From: Rhizomys pruinosus
Lineage: Eukaryota > Chordata > Mammalia > Rodentia > Spalacidae
DNA length: 64,000 nt
Reading direction: 5' to 3'
Assembly (NCBI GenBank): GCA_009823505.1
Contig: VZQC01010991.1
Span: 62,643-126,642, forward strand
Below are positions 1 to 10,586 of this stretch, piece by piece. The notes beneath the pieces were generated by a model. The model worked only from the letters and a program-made list of their open reading frames with translations. It made no database searches and had not been told where the DNA came from. The translations under genes and the position numbers were made by a program. Every line of letters begins with the position of its first letter. Within the stretch, counting starts at the first letter, position 1.

Positions 1-1370
1 ACAAAAAGAAGTAGCCTTCTTATATGCCAACAACAAAAAAAAAAAATCAAAAATAAACAAAATAAAACAAAAAAAAGAACCATCTTTTTTTTAAATTGAT
101 GCTTTGTGTATCTTCGTACATCATTTTCCAATTCAGCTCAGCCATATTTCCCTTTCCCTCCCACACCCCCACCTCACTCCATTCCTCAGGACTCATCCAT
201 TCTTTTTTCCATAACTGTCCTGCCTCTCTCGGTTTTTTTTTTTATTTTTAGAAATAAGTGAATAATTTGAGACACGCAATTACCTTATGTAAAAACAATT
301 TGCAGGCTGTTGTGTTTTGTGCCCAAACCCCCACAGCACATGGGTCCCACCATCAATCGCGGGACTGGTCTGGGTGGGCCTTGTAGGTGCAATCATGTTG
401 GATTCAAATAGTGTCCAGATATATTGGCTGTAGTTCACTATCACAACCATCGAGGCCCTTACATTCTTCTACCATGCCCCCTCTTTCTGCAGATTGTTCC
501 CTAGGCTTAGAAAATGGCACAGGTGGATGAGCAGCCCAAAACAGTTCTACTTCTCTGGAGGCTGTTCGTCTTCGCACTCTGGTCAATTTCTGGCTGTCTT
601 CCTTTCATGGGCTGGACAGTTTGTCCAGGAACAACCATTCGATTCCTACTAATGAATGACATGCAATTAGATATATAGGGTTTTTTTTAAACAGGCCACT
701 AATAGTTATGGTAGGTTATTTGGTATCGACACATATGTTTGGCGGTATGTTAATCATGAATTACATCTTTTTTCCTGCTTTAAATATGACAGGGTCTTAC
801 TGTGGCTTATAACAATCTCATAACCAGTAGAGGATTGTAAGTTGTGGCATCAGCCATGGTTATTCCTCCAAGGAGAGAGCTCACTAGGCCAATTACATTT
901 GGGATATACAGGCATATGGCTGCATCTGCTGCCAACAGTATTACAGGCAGGTGAGGTGTAGCTGGTGCTGACAGAGGAGAATTGCTTGACTCCAGGCGAC
1001 CTATATTTGCTTCCATTGGGTTTAGTGGTCTTTGGTAACACTCGCTGGCATCCCAGAGGCAATGTTTCCACTTGCATGTGTGGGTTCAATACATCTTTCC
1101 CATGTTAACCTCAGATCTTCGGCAGCAGGCCTTATCACATCTCACTTCTTGCAGGTATCCCAGTTTAGAGGCCAAGGAGCTTTTACCTTTTGGGGGGGGG
1201 GCTTGGATACCCTGTGCCAACATCTCCTTGGTAGAATTAAACCATGCTGATGTCAGAGCTCCGTATTAATATATATTTTGCTGAAGTGCATAGCTTAAGG
1301 AGACTTTACTATATTTGGTTCTGAATCGAGGAATAATCCTTTTCACAGTTCCTTAAAGGAGCGGAAATAA
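1..1370. other. Unassigned AT-rich intergenic DNA
   Basis: No gene or confidently recognised repeat. The first 260 bases are A- or T-run rich. The short open frames on both strands have no family resemblance I can recognise. Positions 780-1280 are less AT-rich and may be old retroelement DNA, but this is a guess. Confidence 0.5.
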
Positions 1371-1387
1371 ATGGCACAGAGTGCTTC

Positions 1388-1636
1388 CTTTTTTTTTTTT
1401 GTTTTTTTAATGTGTATGAATGTACTGTCTGCATGCACGTCTGTGCACCCTTGTCGTCGCCAATGCCGCGGAGTCAGAAGCGGGTTTCGGATTCCCCCGG
1501 AAAACTGGAGTTCTCCTGAAATTGGAGTTTTCAGACGGTTATCGGCCGCCAGGTGGGTTGCTGGAGGACTCGAACCCGGGTCCTCTGCAAGAGCGGGTTG
1601 GTGCTCCCTTAACCGCTAGGGCCATCTCTCAGCCCA
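1388..1636 (-). mobile_element. B2 SINE, antisense, extended form
   Basis: It reads T-run, then ATGTGTATGAATGTACTG, and ends with the complement of the B2 promoter region (GCCATCTCTCAGCC). It carries the long 3' extension typical of B2 copies in this window. Several small indels relative to other copies suggest moderate age. Confidence 0.9.
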
Positions 1637-2040
1637 AGGCACCGATTTCATCAAATTCACCCATGCTGTTTTACGTGACTATATGTGATTACCTTGGGGA
1701 AGCAAACTTAATTGTACCTTAAATCATCCCTTCTCGGTGAAAGAGAATTGCTACAATGGTTGATACTCCTTCACAAAAGGCGAAACATTTATAAGAACAT
1801 TTGTATGTGCCACTCCCAAAGTTATTGTCTACAAATTTATGTTAGACAAATGTGGACAACAGCGATTTCTATCTCCATTTAACTCAGATGCATTACCATT
1901 TTATCAAGCTATAAACCACTGCTGCTTAAAACAACCACATTTTTACTTTTACTAAAGTCCTAAAACACTCTGTATCCTGTAGACAGAGTCAGGGCAAAAC
2001 TGAATACTTGTTGAAACTCACGTCATTTAAATATGCACCA
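1637..2040. other. Unassigned intergenic DNA
   Basis: AT-rich, without a usable reading frame or a recognised repeat. Confidence 0.5.
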
Positions 2041-3060
2041 ATTGAATTACACCCATGTCCCTCTCCCGCCCCTCCCCCCTTCCCAATTCACCATTTCTAG
2101 TCCATTTTCTGATTGCAGTCTTTCTGTTGTTGTTCTGTCAATATGCATCCCTCCTCCACGAGAAAATTTATATCTTGTTTATTGGTACTAGCATCCATAT
2201 GAGGGACACCATTTTCGTTTGTTTTTTGGGACTGTGCAACTTCACTCAACCTAATTGGCTTCAAGTTCCATCCATAACCTGCAAAGTTCATTGCTGTTGT
2301 CCCTCTTTACTGATGCATAGAACTCCATTGTATACATGTACCCATTTTCTCTATCCATCGTCAGTTGAGGGGAACCTGGGTGGTTCCAGCTTTTTGCTCT
2401 TTTGAACAGAGCTGCAATAAAAAATATAGCTGTGCATGTATCTTGAAGTAAGAGGAATCTTTTGGGTATATTCTGAGGAGTGGTATGATTGGGTAAGGTG
2501 GTAGGCACATTTTTAGTCTTCTAAGGGTTCCCACACTGCTTCCCATAGTAGCTATCTACAAGTTTATATTTCCACCAGTAGTGGATGAGGTTCCCCTTTC
2601 CCCACAAACTCTCCAGCACTTGTTATCATTCTTTTCCTGTTCCTAGCCAGTCTTATGGAGTAAGATGATATCTCCAAAGTGGTTTTTAATTTGCTTTCCT
2701 AATTATAGTGATGTTGAACAATTTTAAGATGTTTCTCGCGCCATCTCTAATTCCTCCCCTGTGAAAACGTCTCTGTTCAGATCCTTTGCTCACATCTTTT
2801 GAGTGATTCATTTGTTTTCTTTTTTCCTTTGTTTTTTGAGTAGCTTGTATACTCGGAAATTAATGCTTGTTAGATGTATCTGCCGTTGAAGTTTCCTCCC
2901 ACCTATATCGGGTTTTCTTCTCTTCACTTCTTATTGTTTCTTTTGATGTAAAAAAGCTTTTGAATTTAATGACGGTCCCCACTTGTCAAAACTGTCGATC
3001 TTATCTCTTGTGCAGCTGCTCTGTCTGGTTTAGGAAGTCTTTTCCATACGCCTTATGTCT
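2041..3060 (-). mobile_element. LINE-1 3' fragment, antisense
   Basis: On the minus strand, 2251-2508 reads YTMEFYASVKRDN followed by LCRLWMELEA. This resembles the conserved end of L1 ORF2 (YTMEYY...WMELE). The plus strand shows the familiar reverse L1 wording, such as TTTCCACCAGTAGTGGATGAGG and GTTGAACAATTTTAAG. The copy is broken by stops and is not mobile. Confidence 0.75.
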
Positions 3061-3071
3061 GTAGTCTGCTG

Positions 3072-3119
<48 letters not shown>
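3072..3119. repeat. (CT)n microsatellite
   Basis: About 24 uninterrupted CT units lie between the L1 fragment and a hAT-like repeat. Confidence 0.98.
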
Positions 3120-3120
<1 letters not shown>

Positions 3121-3121
<1 letters not shown>

Positions 3122-3515
3122 TCCTGTATTCACTGGAAGATGTGAACCTTGGCTTTCTTTCTTTCTTTCTTTTTATTTTTATGTGTATAAATGTACTATC
3201 TGCATGTAAGTTTGTGCACCCATGTGGTGCAGTGCCGCGGAGGTCAGAAGAGGGCATCAGATTCCCCTGGAACTGGAACTAAAGACAGTTCTTGGCCACC
3301 ATATGGGTGCTAGGGATCAAACCCAGGTCCTCCACAAGATCAGTCGGCACTCTTAACTGCTAGGCCATCTCTCCAGCTCCAAACCTTAGCTTTCTGCTCC
3401 AGCTCCTGCCACCAAGCTTCCCCACCACAAGGGACTCAAATAAACTCTTCCTTTTATAAGTTACTTTGGTCATGGTGGTTTTATCACAGCAACAGAAAAG
3501 TGACTAATATATGGC
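3121..3515 (+). mobile_element. hAT-like (URR1-type) repeat split by a B2
   Basis: The left part (GATGTGAACCTTGGCTTTC) and right part (AACTCTTCCTTTTATAAG ... AACAGAAAAGTGACTAATA) match the near-complete copy at 51874-52244 and the inverted copy at 10745-11047. A B2 interrupts it at about 3155-3380. The URR1/hAT-Charlie assignment is from memory of rodent repeats and needs a RepeatMasker check. Confidence 0.6.
3155..3380 (-). mobile_element. B2 SINE, antisense
   Basis: It starts with a (CTTT)n/T-rich tail, then ATGTGTATAAATGTAC, and ends GGCCATCTCTCCAGCTCC. It sits inside the hAT-like repeat; AACCTT(G/A)GCTTTCT occurs on both sides as the likely TSD. Confidence 0.88.
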
Positions 3516-4181
3516 CCAAGTCTTCAACAAAATTTTAGAGGAAAATTTTCCCAAATTAAAGAGATACCTATACAAGTATTAGAAGCATATAGAACACCAA
3601 GCAGACAGAAGCAGAAAAGAAATTCTTCAAGCCATATCATAGGAAAAACATTAGATGTTCAAAGCAAAGAAAGGATACTGAGGGTTGCGAAAGAAAAACA
3701 AATTACCTACAAAGGAAAACCTATCAGAATTACAGCTGATTTCTCAATGCAGATGATGAAAGCCAGAAGACCCTGGTCTAAAATATTCCTGGCTCTAAAA
3801 GACTATAGATGCCAACCCAGAGTACTTTATCCAGCAAAAATGTCTATTATAATTGAAGGAGAAAGGAACATGTTCCATGATATAAATAAGTTGAAAGAAT
3901 TCCTCTCCAATAAGCCATGGCTGCAGAGAATACTTCAAGCAATACAAAGAATGGAGGGCAGGAATGACTATAAGCAATCAACACCAGAAAACAAATGATA
4001 CTACCACTATGGAAATAAAAACCTAGGTTAAGAATGTATTAGAAATCGGGGCTGCAGAGATGGCTCAGCAGTTAAGAGCACTGACTGCTTTTGCAGAGGA
4101 CCAGGGTTCCATTCTCAGCACCCACATGGCAGCTAAGACCAACCTACATGCAGACAGTACATTCATACACATAAAAAATAA

Positions 4182-4212
<31 letters not shown>

Positions 4213-4340
4213 AGATAGATATTATCCCAAGATGAAAGGAGGGTAAAAAATAATACAAGTAAATGGCACTAAGAAAGAAGGAGATGTCACTATGCTAATA
4301 CAAGATAAAATAGAATTCAAGGCCTTTGGTTGATAGACTT
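3516..4340 (+). mobile_element. LINE fragment (L1/HAL1-like), sense, split by a B2
   Basis: The 3747-3998 frame resembles the C-terminal part of L1 or HAL1 ORF1-type proteins: PWSKIFLALKDYRCQPRVLYPAK. The nucleotide pattern continues past a B2 (4048-4212) to about 4340. It lacks an initiating region and the rest of a LINE, so it is dead. HAL1 versus L1 is undecided. Confidence 0.6.
4048..4212 (+). mobile_element. B2 SINE, sense, internally shortened
   Basis: It begins GGGGCTGCAGAGATGGCTCA with tRNA-like A and B boxes, and ends in CATACACATAAAAAATAATAAATAAAT repeats. The segment between CAGCTAAGACC and TACATGCAGACAG is shorter than in other copies. Confidence 0.88.
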
Positions 4341-5514
4341 TTTGCCAGGCCTCTGTGATGTGTTTCTGAATATATGGAAAGATTTGGTTAGCCAGAGCCT
4401 GCCCCAGGACTTGTAGGCTCACTTTAAGGTTTTTATTTTGTGGTGATGTGTTTGGGGGAATTGCCCTGTTCAGCTAGATGGGGATAAATATTGCAAAGTT
4501 TAGTAAAAAATAAGATACTTAAGATACTTGTACTGGATTGAAGTGTTTAAATGTTTCTAGAGTGGAATGCTATAAACATTAAAGTGAATTTACTAATGGT
4601 TTAAATGGGATTGTAATCACACAGGGTTGTGGCTGGTTTTTGGTCCATTCCTGGCTTGTACTGGACTTCCAGTTGTATATTCAGATTAAAAGGGCATAGA
4701 TAAGTAATGGGTTACCTTAAAGGGCATAGATAAGTAATGGGTTACCTTTGACTACAAAAAGATATTTTAGGGTCTCTGTCTATTATGCAATGTTACTTTT
4801 GATATCTGTTCTGCCCATTTCAAGATAACTTGACTCAAGAAAAGCTAGGTTTACTTCCCTGAACTAGTGGCATGCACCCCAAAAGGATACAGTTTGGATA
4901 GACTTGGTAAATTTTTTCTGGCCAACAGCTATGTTCCCAGGTATTAGAAAACTACAAATCAGGATATGGGGTTTGGAAAAGTAAAGAGACTACTTCTGTT
5001 CATAGTTAATCATTTATATTTAAGATATGCCTAAGACTATTTAATTTCTCTTATTGGCTTTGCCTGCTTATCCTATGGTGTTAAATTTCTTCCAGTCAAT
5101 GTTTATGTAAGACTTCTTAGGCTTTTCTTCAAACTTTATCTAAATATGATACAGTAATTAAAAGTACCCTATTGGTGTAACTTAACTTTTTTGGATACTT
5201 AATGCCCATACCTAAGGCCCATACCAATTCAGCCAAAGGATTTACAGACAAATTTGTTCCTTGCCCTCTGAGGTTAATTGGTCCCAGGGCATTTTGTATG
5301 GGAGCATCTCTTAAAAAGTTCTGCAATTGTGAGTCACCAGGCTTCCTGCGTAGGGAGGTCTTGGAGATCCACCAACAGAGCCCTAGCCAGTGTCCAGTCT
5401 ATAAAGAGGAAGCTCAACACAGAGGAAAGTCACCTCGTGCTCCAAAGGGAAACCTGGTCTAGTAAGACCTGAACTTGTCCTCGGTAGATATAACTAGTTA
5501 AGAATGGCCAGTAA
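4341..5514. other. Unassigned intergenic DNA with a 30-bp tandem duplication
   Basis: No gene recognised. A 30-bp unit beginning AAAGGGCATAGATAAGTAAT occurs twice back to back at about 4688-4747. The rest could be decayed ERV-internal sequence; I cannot support that. Confidence 0.5.
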
Positions 5515-5646
5515 AGCCGGGTGTGGTGGCACACACCTTTAATCCTAGCACTCCGGAGGCAGAGGCAGGAGGGTATCTGTGAGTTCCAGGACAGCCAGAG
5601 CTACAGGGAGACCCTATCTCAAAAAGACGAAAAAAAAAAAAAAAAA
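5515..5646 (+). mobile_element. B1 SINE, sense
   Basis: Starts AGCCGGGTGTGGTGGCACAC and ends CTCAAAAAGACGAAAAA. Flanked by an AAGAATGGCCAG direct repeat (TSD). Confidence 0.95.
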
Positions 5647-7100
5647 GAATGGCCAGAAGGAACCAGGTGCCCCCTCCCCCCAAAAAATAAAAATCCCAAG
5701 TGCCCCCTGAGGACCAGAACCTCAATGATCTTGAAGTTAATAACCTTGGTTAATCTGGGTTAATTGTGTGGACTTAAGCACTCAAAAAGAAAGTATAACC
5801 AAAAGATAGTCAATATATTTCTTTTAAGGCCTGAAAAAGTGCGCCTCCCCATATTGGGCATAAAGTTATATGAAATAATGTTAAACAGGCATGACAACCT
5901 TAGATCTTGGCCTTGATTAACAGAGTAGGGTCACCTGCAACCAAAGGACAAGTCCACTATTGTTGTTAATTAATGCTCAATAATAAAATTTCCTCTTTCT
6001 TTCTAGCAACTAAGTGGGAACTCATATCCTGACTATTAAAAAGGCTGAAAAACAGATCTTGAGTTCAGACATCATGACCGAATGAACAGGAGAAACCAAA
6101 AAATTCTTTGAAAGCCCTGGTCAAGAAATTCTAATGGACTTTTAAGTTGGACACTGGAATTCACCCTGTTCTTCTGGTCCCCTGCCTAGATCATGTCTAA
6201 CCACTCCTGTCTTCATTTCACTTTCACAGGCACTAGTTAAGAATTTTAAAATATATATATTTTTCCCTCTATAGTTATCCTTGACCCTCTGAATGGGGGA
6301 CACCCCAGTTGCCACACCCAACATCTCTTTTCAGCATGGAAGAAATCAGAGGGGTCAGAGTCCTAATTCCCTTCTGACAATTGGGGTGACCCTTTTCAGA
6401 GAGTAACATAGCTAAACAGGAGCTAGAAGTTGATTAGGCAGTTTAGGGATGAGACCCCCAAATTAACCAGACTCTTTCTCAGTTGATAATTCAAGGCTTC
6501 CTGGACTAGCCAGTAAACACATATCCTTCTGGGTAGCCCTGAAAGAGCAAGAAAAGTGGAAAAAAAAGAGAGAAGGGAAAAAAGAGAAGTAGATACCAAG
6601 CTCCTCAGATTGATTCCTTATTTCATCACAACAAGAAATGGACCCCCCCCCATTTTTTTTTGTACTTGTTGCTTTGTTTTGTTCTTGTCATTTTGTATTG
6701 TTTCTGTTTTCCTGTGAAAAGGAAAAAAAAAAAACCCAAAACAACAAAACAAACCAGCAAATGAAAAACCCAGACCTGGGTGATGATAGTAAGAGATTTG
6801 ATCTGGGAATTCTTCCTTGATGGCGGTCAGCTTTTCCTCTCCCCTGAAGATTACTTTCTTGTCTATGGCAGACCCTAGAAATGAGCTTTCCTAGCAACAG
6901 GAATGATATTTGACTCCACATTTGCAAACTGCAATGCTTGGCTTACAGAGGAAGCTATGTGAGCTGGACTTTGGTCTTTCTGAGACTGTCCTGTCTCTGC
7001 CTCCCAAGTTTTTTAAGAGGTACGGGATTACAGCTACTCAGTCCAGCTTTTACACGGCCTTGGAGGGTTCAAACTCCACTGAGCACTCTCCCCAGGGGAC
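5647..7100. other. Unassigned intergenic DNA
   Basis: No supported gene. It includes homopolymer-rich stretches (6540-6760). A weak antisense B1-like remnant at about 6988-7052 reads CTGTCTCTGCCTCCCAAG ... GGGATTACAGCTACTCAG. Confidence 0.5.
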
Positions 7101-7445
7101 CTGCAGAGAGTGACCTGGCCCTATGACAGTGTGGTTTCGGGGATACTGCATCGTGCAGGTGTCCACACTGTGGTAAGCAGCCGGCCACCAGAATGCCTAC
7201 TTCAGGAAGGGGGAGGGGGATGGCAGTGCGGAGCTGGGTCATCTCCAAAGATAAACTCTACAAAGTGCTCTTTGAAGTCTGCTGAAGATGGGCAGACAGA
7301 GGGGCCGAGCCTGCATCCTGATATGGACTGAACTTTTACTAAGGACAGGAGGAATCGGGTTTTAAATCCACACCAGCCTTCGTGTGCCATGAGAAGAGGA
7401 TGGGGCTGGGTGCAGAAAGCCGGAGAGCATGTGCAGGAAGTAGGA

Positions 7446-7461
7446 CTGGCGCATGCGCCAG
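7446..7461. promoter_or_regulatory. Perfect 16-bp palindrome, NRF1-type site
   Basis: CTGGCGCATGCGCCAG equals its own reverse complement. Its GCGCATGCGC core matches the NRF1 consensus (two GCGCA half sites). It is about 145 bp upstream of the TATA-like box. Confidence 0.6.
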
Positions 7462-7553
7462 GGGACGGAAGGGGGAGGGTCAGGACTGAGGCGCAACTTC
7501 CGGACCCCAGTGACTCAGCCTTTCAGGCCTTGCGGTAGGGGCTCTGGGGGGAT

Positions 7554-7561
7554 ATGCAAAT
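7554..7561 (+). promoter_or_regulatory. Octamer (POU/Oct) motif
   Basis: ATGCAAAT is a perfect octamer 37 bp upstream of the TATA-like box. TEX19 is expressed in pluripotent and germ cells, where OCT4 acts, so a real site is plausible but unproven. Confidence 0.45.
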
Positions 7562-7590
7562 GAGGTGGAGCATCACGGGAGGTGGTCCTT

Positions 7591-7596
7591 TATAAG
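7591..7596 (+). promoter_or_regulatory. TATA-like box
   Basis: CCTTTATAAGGGG context. It lies about 70 bp before a strong splice donor, so a short first non-coding exon would fit. Confidence 0.5.
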
Positions 7597-7660
7597 GGGA
7601 GGGCGGATGGTCGCCATCTCTTTGCCGACTTGCTAGGAGCACGGGGTAGAGTCGCCCTGA

Positions 7661-7668
7661 CGGTGAGG
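7661..7668 (+). promoter_or_regulatory. TEX19: Predicted splice donor of TEX19 exon 1
   Basis: CG/GTGAGG is a near-consensus donor with the cut after 7662. Possible acceptors downstream are TCTTTTCAG ending at 7963 and the pyrimidine-rich CTCTGTTCTCAG ending at 8134. Mouse Tex19 genes have non-coding upstream exons and one coding exon, which this arrangement fits. No good donor is visible between 7964 and 8100, so the 8134 acceptor may be used directly. Confidence 0.5.
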
Positions 7669-8241
7669 ACCAAGAGGGGCTGGCCTGGGAGGGCGGGGTC
7701 CGCCGGGGCTGGGGGGGCGGCCGTGGGCAGGAAGGAGGGCCTGGCTCGAGCTCCTGACCAGGCCAGGACCAAGGGTGTGCTGACCTTGAGCACCCGCTGT
7801 GGAGCCCGAGGGAGGATGCCCAGCTGGTGGGTGATGGAACAGTCCGGCCTCCTGCGGTCAAGGCGACCAGTCAGCGTAGGGCCGGGCTGACCCAGCGGCC
7901 CACCCGGTGGACCCCTGCCTCCTCCCAGCAGTGTGCAGAGCCCGACCTCCTCCATCTTTTCAGGTCCAGACGTTGAAGCCAGTGCAGAGCTGAAGTTGGT
8001 GGACGCTCGAAGGCTGCGGGCTTGTGGAGGGCCACTGAGCCGAAAGCCGTCCTCCCACGCTCCCCGTGTCCTGGGAGCAAGAAGCACCTTTCCTGACGCA
8101 TTTCCCTCCTGTTCCTCTCTCCCTCTGTTCTCAGCTCCTCCCAGCTGTGCCCGGATACTCAGATCCTGTTCCTCTGACCTCCTGAGACCACCAGCAAGTC
8201 CTGCTCCCAGTGTCCACTCCACTGGACTCGGCTGTGAGGCC

Positions 8242-9243
8242 ATGTGTCCCCCAGTTCGCATTCGCCACTGGGCGAAGGGCATGTCCTGCCTGTATGCTGC
8301 CTGGCTGTACCAGCTTGTCCACGGAGACCGGATGAAGCTCTGCTTTGCTTGCTTCAAGGCTGCCTTCCTGGTCACTAAAAACATGCTGGAGATGGGGGAC
8401 TGGGAACAAGAAGAGTGGGGTCCTGAGCCCATGGGCCCCGCAGAGACAGGGTCTGAGCAGGACGAGTGGCTGGGGCTTAGTTGGGGAGAGGGCCCAGGGC
8501 AGCCTCCTCAAGGTGTCTGGGAGCAGGAAGCCCCTCTTCAGGGTGTCTCTCATCAGGGAGGTCCTGGGTGGGCAGTGGTGATGGGACCGGGGCCCCAGGC
8601 TGTGCCCACTGAGCTGGGGCCTCAGGAAGCAGTCCCCCTGGACCTGGGCCCTGAGCATGCTGAGTGGACCCAGACCCTTCCCTGGAGATTTGACGGCCTT
8701 TCTTCCTGCTCACACTGGCTCATCCCTCCTCTCTCCTGGGGTGATATTTTCAGTTTGAGCCCATCTCTGGGGCAGCCTGTCCTGCTGGAGCTGAGCCCCA
8801 CCTGGCCCATGGACCCCGAGGAGGCAGAGGCCTGGCTGGTAGAACTGAAGTTCATCTTTTTGTTGGGTGGCTTCGATGCCATCTGCTGTCTGCTGTCGAT
8901 GATTCCCTGCTGGGCTGTGAGGACCCCAGTCCAGCGCTGGCAGGTGCTGCTGGATCCTGGTGAGGCCGGGGTGGCCAGGCTGCAAAGTGCACCTCAGCAG
9001 GAGAACCTGCAGCGCTGGAAGCTGAGCGTCCTGGAGCCCTCGGAGCTGGGGATGGAGATGGTGCCTGCAGACTGCTGCCTGCGGAAGGGAGGCTTCACTC
9101 TGCACTCCTACCTGCCCTGGCAGAATGGCACCCCTGAGGCCTGGAGCAGGGAGCCAGGAGAGAGACTGCATGTCACACAAGTTGTGCCTCTGCGGGAACT
9201 GCCCTTCCATCCCCCTTCTCCAGAACCCACAACTGAGGACTGA
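8242..9243 (+). CDS. TEX19: TEX19 (testis-expressed protein 19), complete
   Basis: The frame encodes 333 residues. The start MCPPVRIRHW..MSCLY is the conserved TEX19 N-terminus (MCP region, about residues 1-60, rich in W/C/F: KLCFACFKAAFL at 32-43). A second conserved block begins VPTELGPQEAVPL (121-133) and continues through PWRFDGLSSCSHWLIPPLSW, the rodent VPTEL region. Between them is an acidic, low-complexity linker (60-118). The ATG at 8242 is chosen because mammalian TEX19 proteins start MCPP and the context GAGGCCATG is good; the frame is open 103 codons upstream, but that part is non-conserved and crosses a likely splice acceptor. The length fits full-length rodent Tex19.1/Tex19.2 (longer than human TEX19). 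In mouse, TEX19 proteins act in germ cells, placenta and stem cells, bind the ubiquitin ligase UBR2 and help restrain retrotransposons. Which rodent paralogue this is cannot be told. No frameshift is seen. Confidence 0.93.
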   Translation: MCPPVRIRHWAKGMSCLYAAWLYQLVHGDRMKLCFACFKAAFLVTKNMLEMGDWEQEEWGPEPMGPAETGSEQDEWLGLSWGEGPGQPPQGVWEQEAPLQGVSHQGGPGWAVVMGPGPQAVPTELGPQEAVPLDLGPEHAEWTQTLPWRFDGLSSCSHWLIPPLSWGDIFSLSPSLGQPVLLELSPTWPMDPEEAEAWLVELKFIFLLGGFDAICCLLSMIPCWAVRTPVQRWQVLLDPGEAGVARLQSAPQQENLQRWKLSVLEPSELGMEMVPADCCLRKGGFTLHSYLPWQNGTPEAWSREPGERLHVTQVVPLRELPFHPPSPEPTTED

Positions 9244-9661
9244 GGCTCAGGTGATGACAGCCAGTCCTTGCTGTTCCAAGGACCCCAGGGACCCTGAAGA
9301 GCCAGTGGTTGCCTGTCCTCAGCATTTGGTCCAGGAAGATGACTGTCTTCTCAGGAGTGGGCTGAGGTTCCTGGTGTTCACCATCTTAAGTTTAGTTATC
9401 CTCAGTTGACTGTTGGGTGGTAAGAAGGGGAAGCCTAGTTGTGTGTGCAGAGCTACCGTTGTGCAGCTGGTGTGGGTGACAGGTCACAGAACCCGTACCT
9501 GCTCTGGCCTGAGCATGGGCAGGGACAGGCACATTCTGCACATGTCGTTGACCCAGGCATATTCTGTACTTGATTCTGTTTGAAGGGCCAGGAGCCCTGG
9601 TTCAGGATTGTTTATGCTAATCATTTAATTCTTATTCCTGTGGATGTTTCTGTTGAATAAA
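9244..9661 (+). promoter_or_regulatory. TEX19: TEX19 3' UTR and poly(A) signal
   Basis: After the TGA at 9241-9243 there is about 410 bp of non-repetitive sequence ending in AATAAA at 9656-9661, so cleavage is expected about 15-25 bp later. A G/T-rich element follows (GTTGGCAGTGTTTTC). Confidence 0.75.
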
Positions 9662-9669
9662 GTTGGCAG

Positions 9670-10429
9670 TGTTTTCACTGAGGCTCCATGCAGTCTTTCT
9701 CAGGGGGCTGGATGGATCAACCTCCTCTTTCATGGGTGACCAGCCTCACAGGCTTGAAATCCCTCAGAGCTGGGAGCAGGGGACATTGCATTCTGATGCG
9801 TGTGTCTGGGTCAGAGGCAGATTTTTGTATCTCAAGTGTTTCATCAGTCATTTCATACGTGACTAGGGGCTTAAAATAAGAGTTGGTGTTGGAAGAGTAG
9901 TGTGTTCTCAGACAGACACAGGAAGTTGCAAAGGACTCTAATCCTAAAAGAAGCATCAGGAATTTAAAGTCATCCTCAACTATCCAAGTTTGATACCAGC
10001 CTGGACTCCATGACACTCTCTCAAGAAAACAAAAGTCCCAGGTTGTTTTTTTTTTGAGTGGTGAGAATCTAAACCAGCCCATTATACATGTTGGTCAAGA
10101 ACCCCTGAAGTGCATACCTTGCAGCAGCATTTCTGAGATGGTCCCACTCTGAAGACAAGCTAATCTCAGACTTTCAGCTCCTGAGTCAGCCCCCAAAGGG
10201 CTTGTTATAGGAGTGAACCACCCTCAGAAAAGAAATAAGGATGTTCTCCTGGAGTTGAACACACAATGCTGATCTAGTGGTGCTAAGTGAATGGTCCCTG
10301 TGCTGTGTGATCCTGCAATGGCTCTGCCTGGCCCCCCTACTTAGCTACATGACCTGTTGGTGACTTCTGTCCCTCCAAGGGTCTGAATTTGTTCTCCCAG
10401 CTTCACAGAAGAAAAGTGTCTGATACCCT
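9670..10429. other. Unassigned intergenic DNA
   Basis: No gene seen. Positions 9925-10035 (TTTGATACCAGCCTGGACTC ... TCTCAAGAAAAC) look like a very old sense B1-type relic. Confidence 0.5.
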
Positions 10430-10530
10430 GGAGCTGTGAGATGCCCAATGTGAGTGCTGGGAACCAAATTTGGGTCCTCTGGAAGAACAGCAATCTGTTC
10501 TAACCACTGAGCCATCTTTCTCGTGCCTCT
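10430..10530 (-). mobile_element. B2-type SINE fragment, antisense
   Basis: GTGAGTGCTGGGAACCAAAT ... ACTGAGCCATCTTTCTCGTG is the complement of a B2 5' half. The 3' half is missing. Confidence 0.7.
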
Positions 10531-10586
10531 TTATTGTACAGAGTGTGGAGCCCAGGTACTCAAGCATGCTAGTGTATTAGTCACTT

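Larger units (their letters stand above)
7440..7960 (+). promoter_or_regulatory. TEX19: CpG-rich promoter and 5' region of TEX19
   Basis: This GC- and CpG-dense block precedes TEX19. It contains a 16-bp palindrome with NRF1-like core (7446-7461), an ETS-like CTTCCGG near 7497, an AP-1-like TGACTCA near 7511, an octamer at 7554 and a TATA-like TTTATAAGG at about 7588. Tex19 genes in mouse are known to be silenced by promoter DNA methylation in somatic cells, and a CpG-dense promoter fits that. The transcription start is inferred to be about 7615-7625 from TATA spacing. Confidence 0.65.

Noticed and set aside
7590..8432. 280-codon minus-strand frame opposite the TEX19 5' part
   Set aside because: It overlaps the TEX19 promoter and coding exon, has no recognised domain, and GC-rich DNA readily gives such shadow frames.
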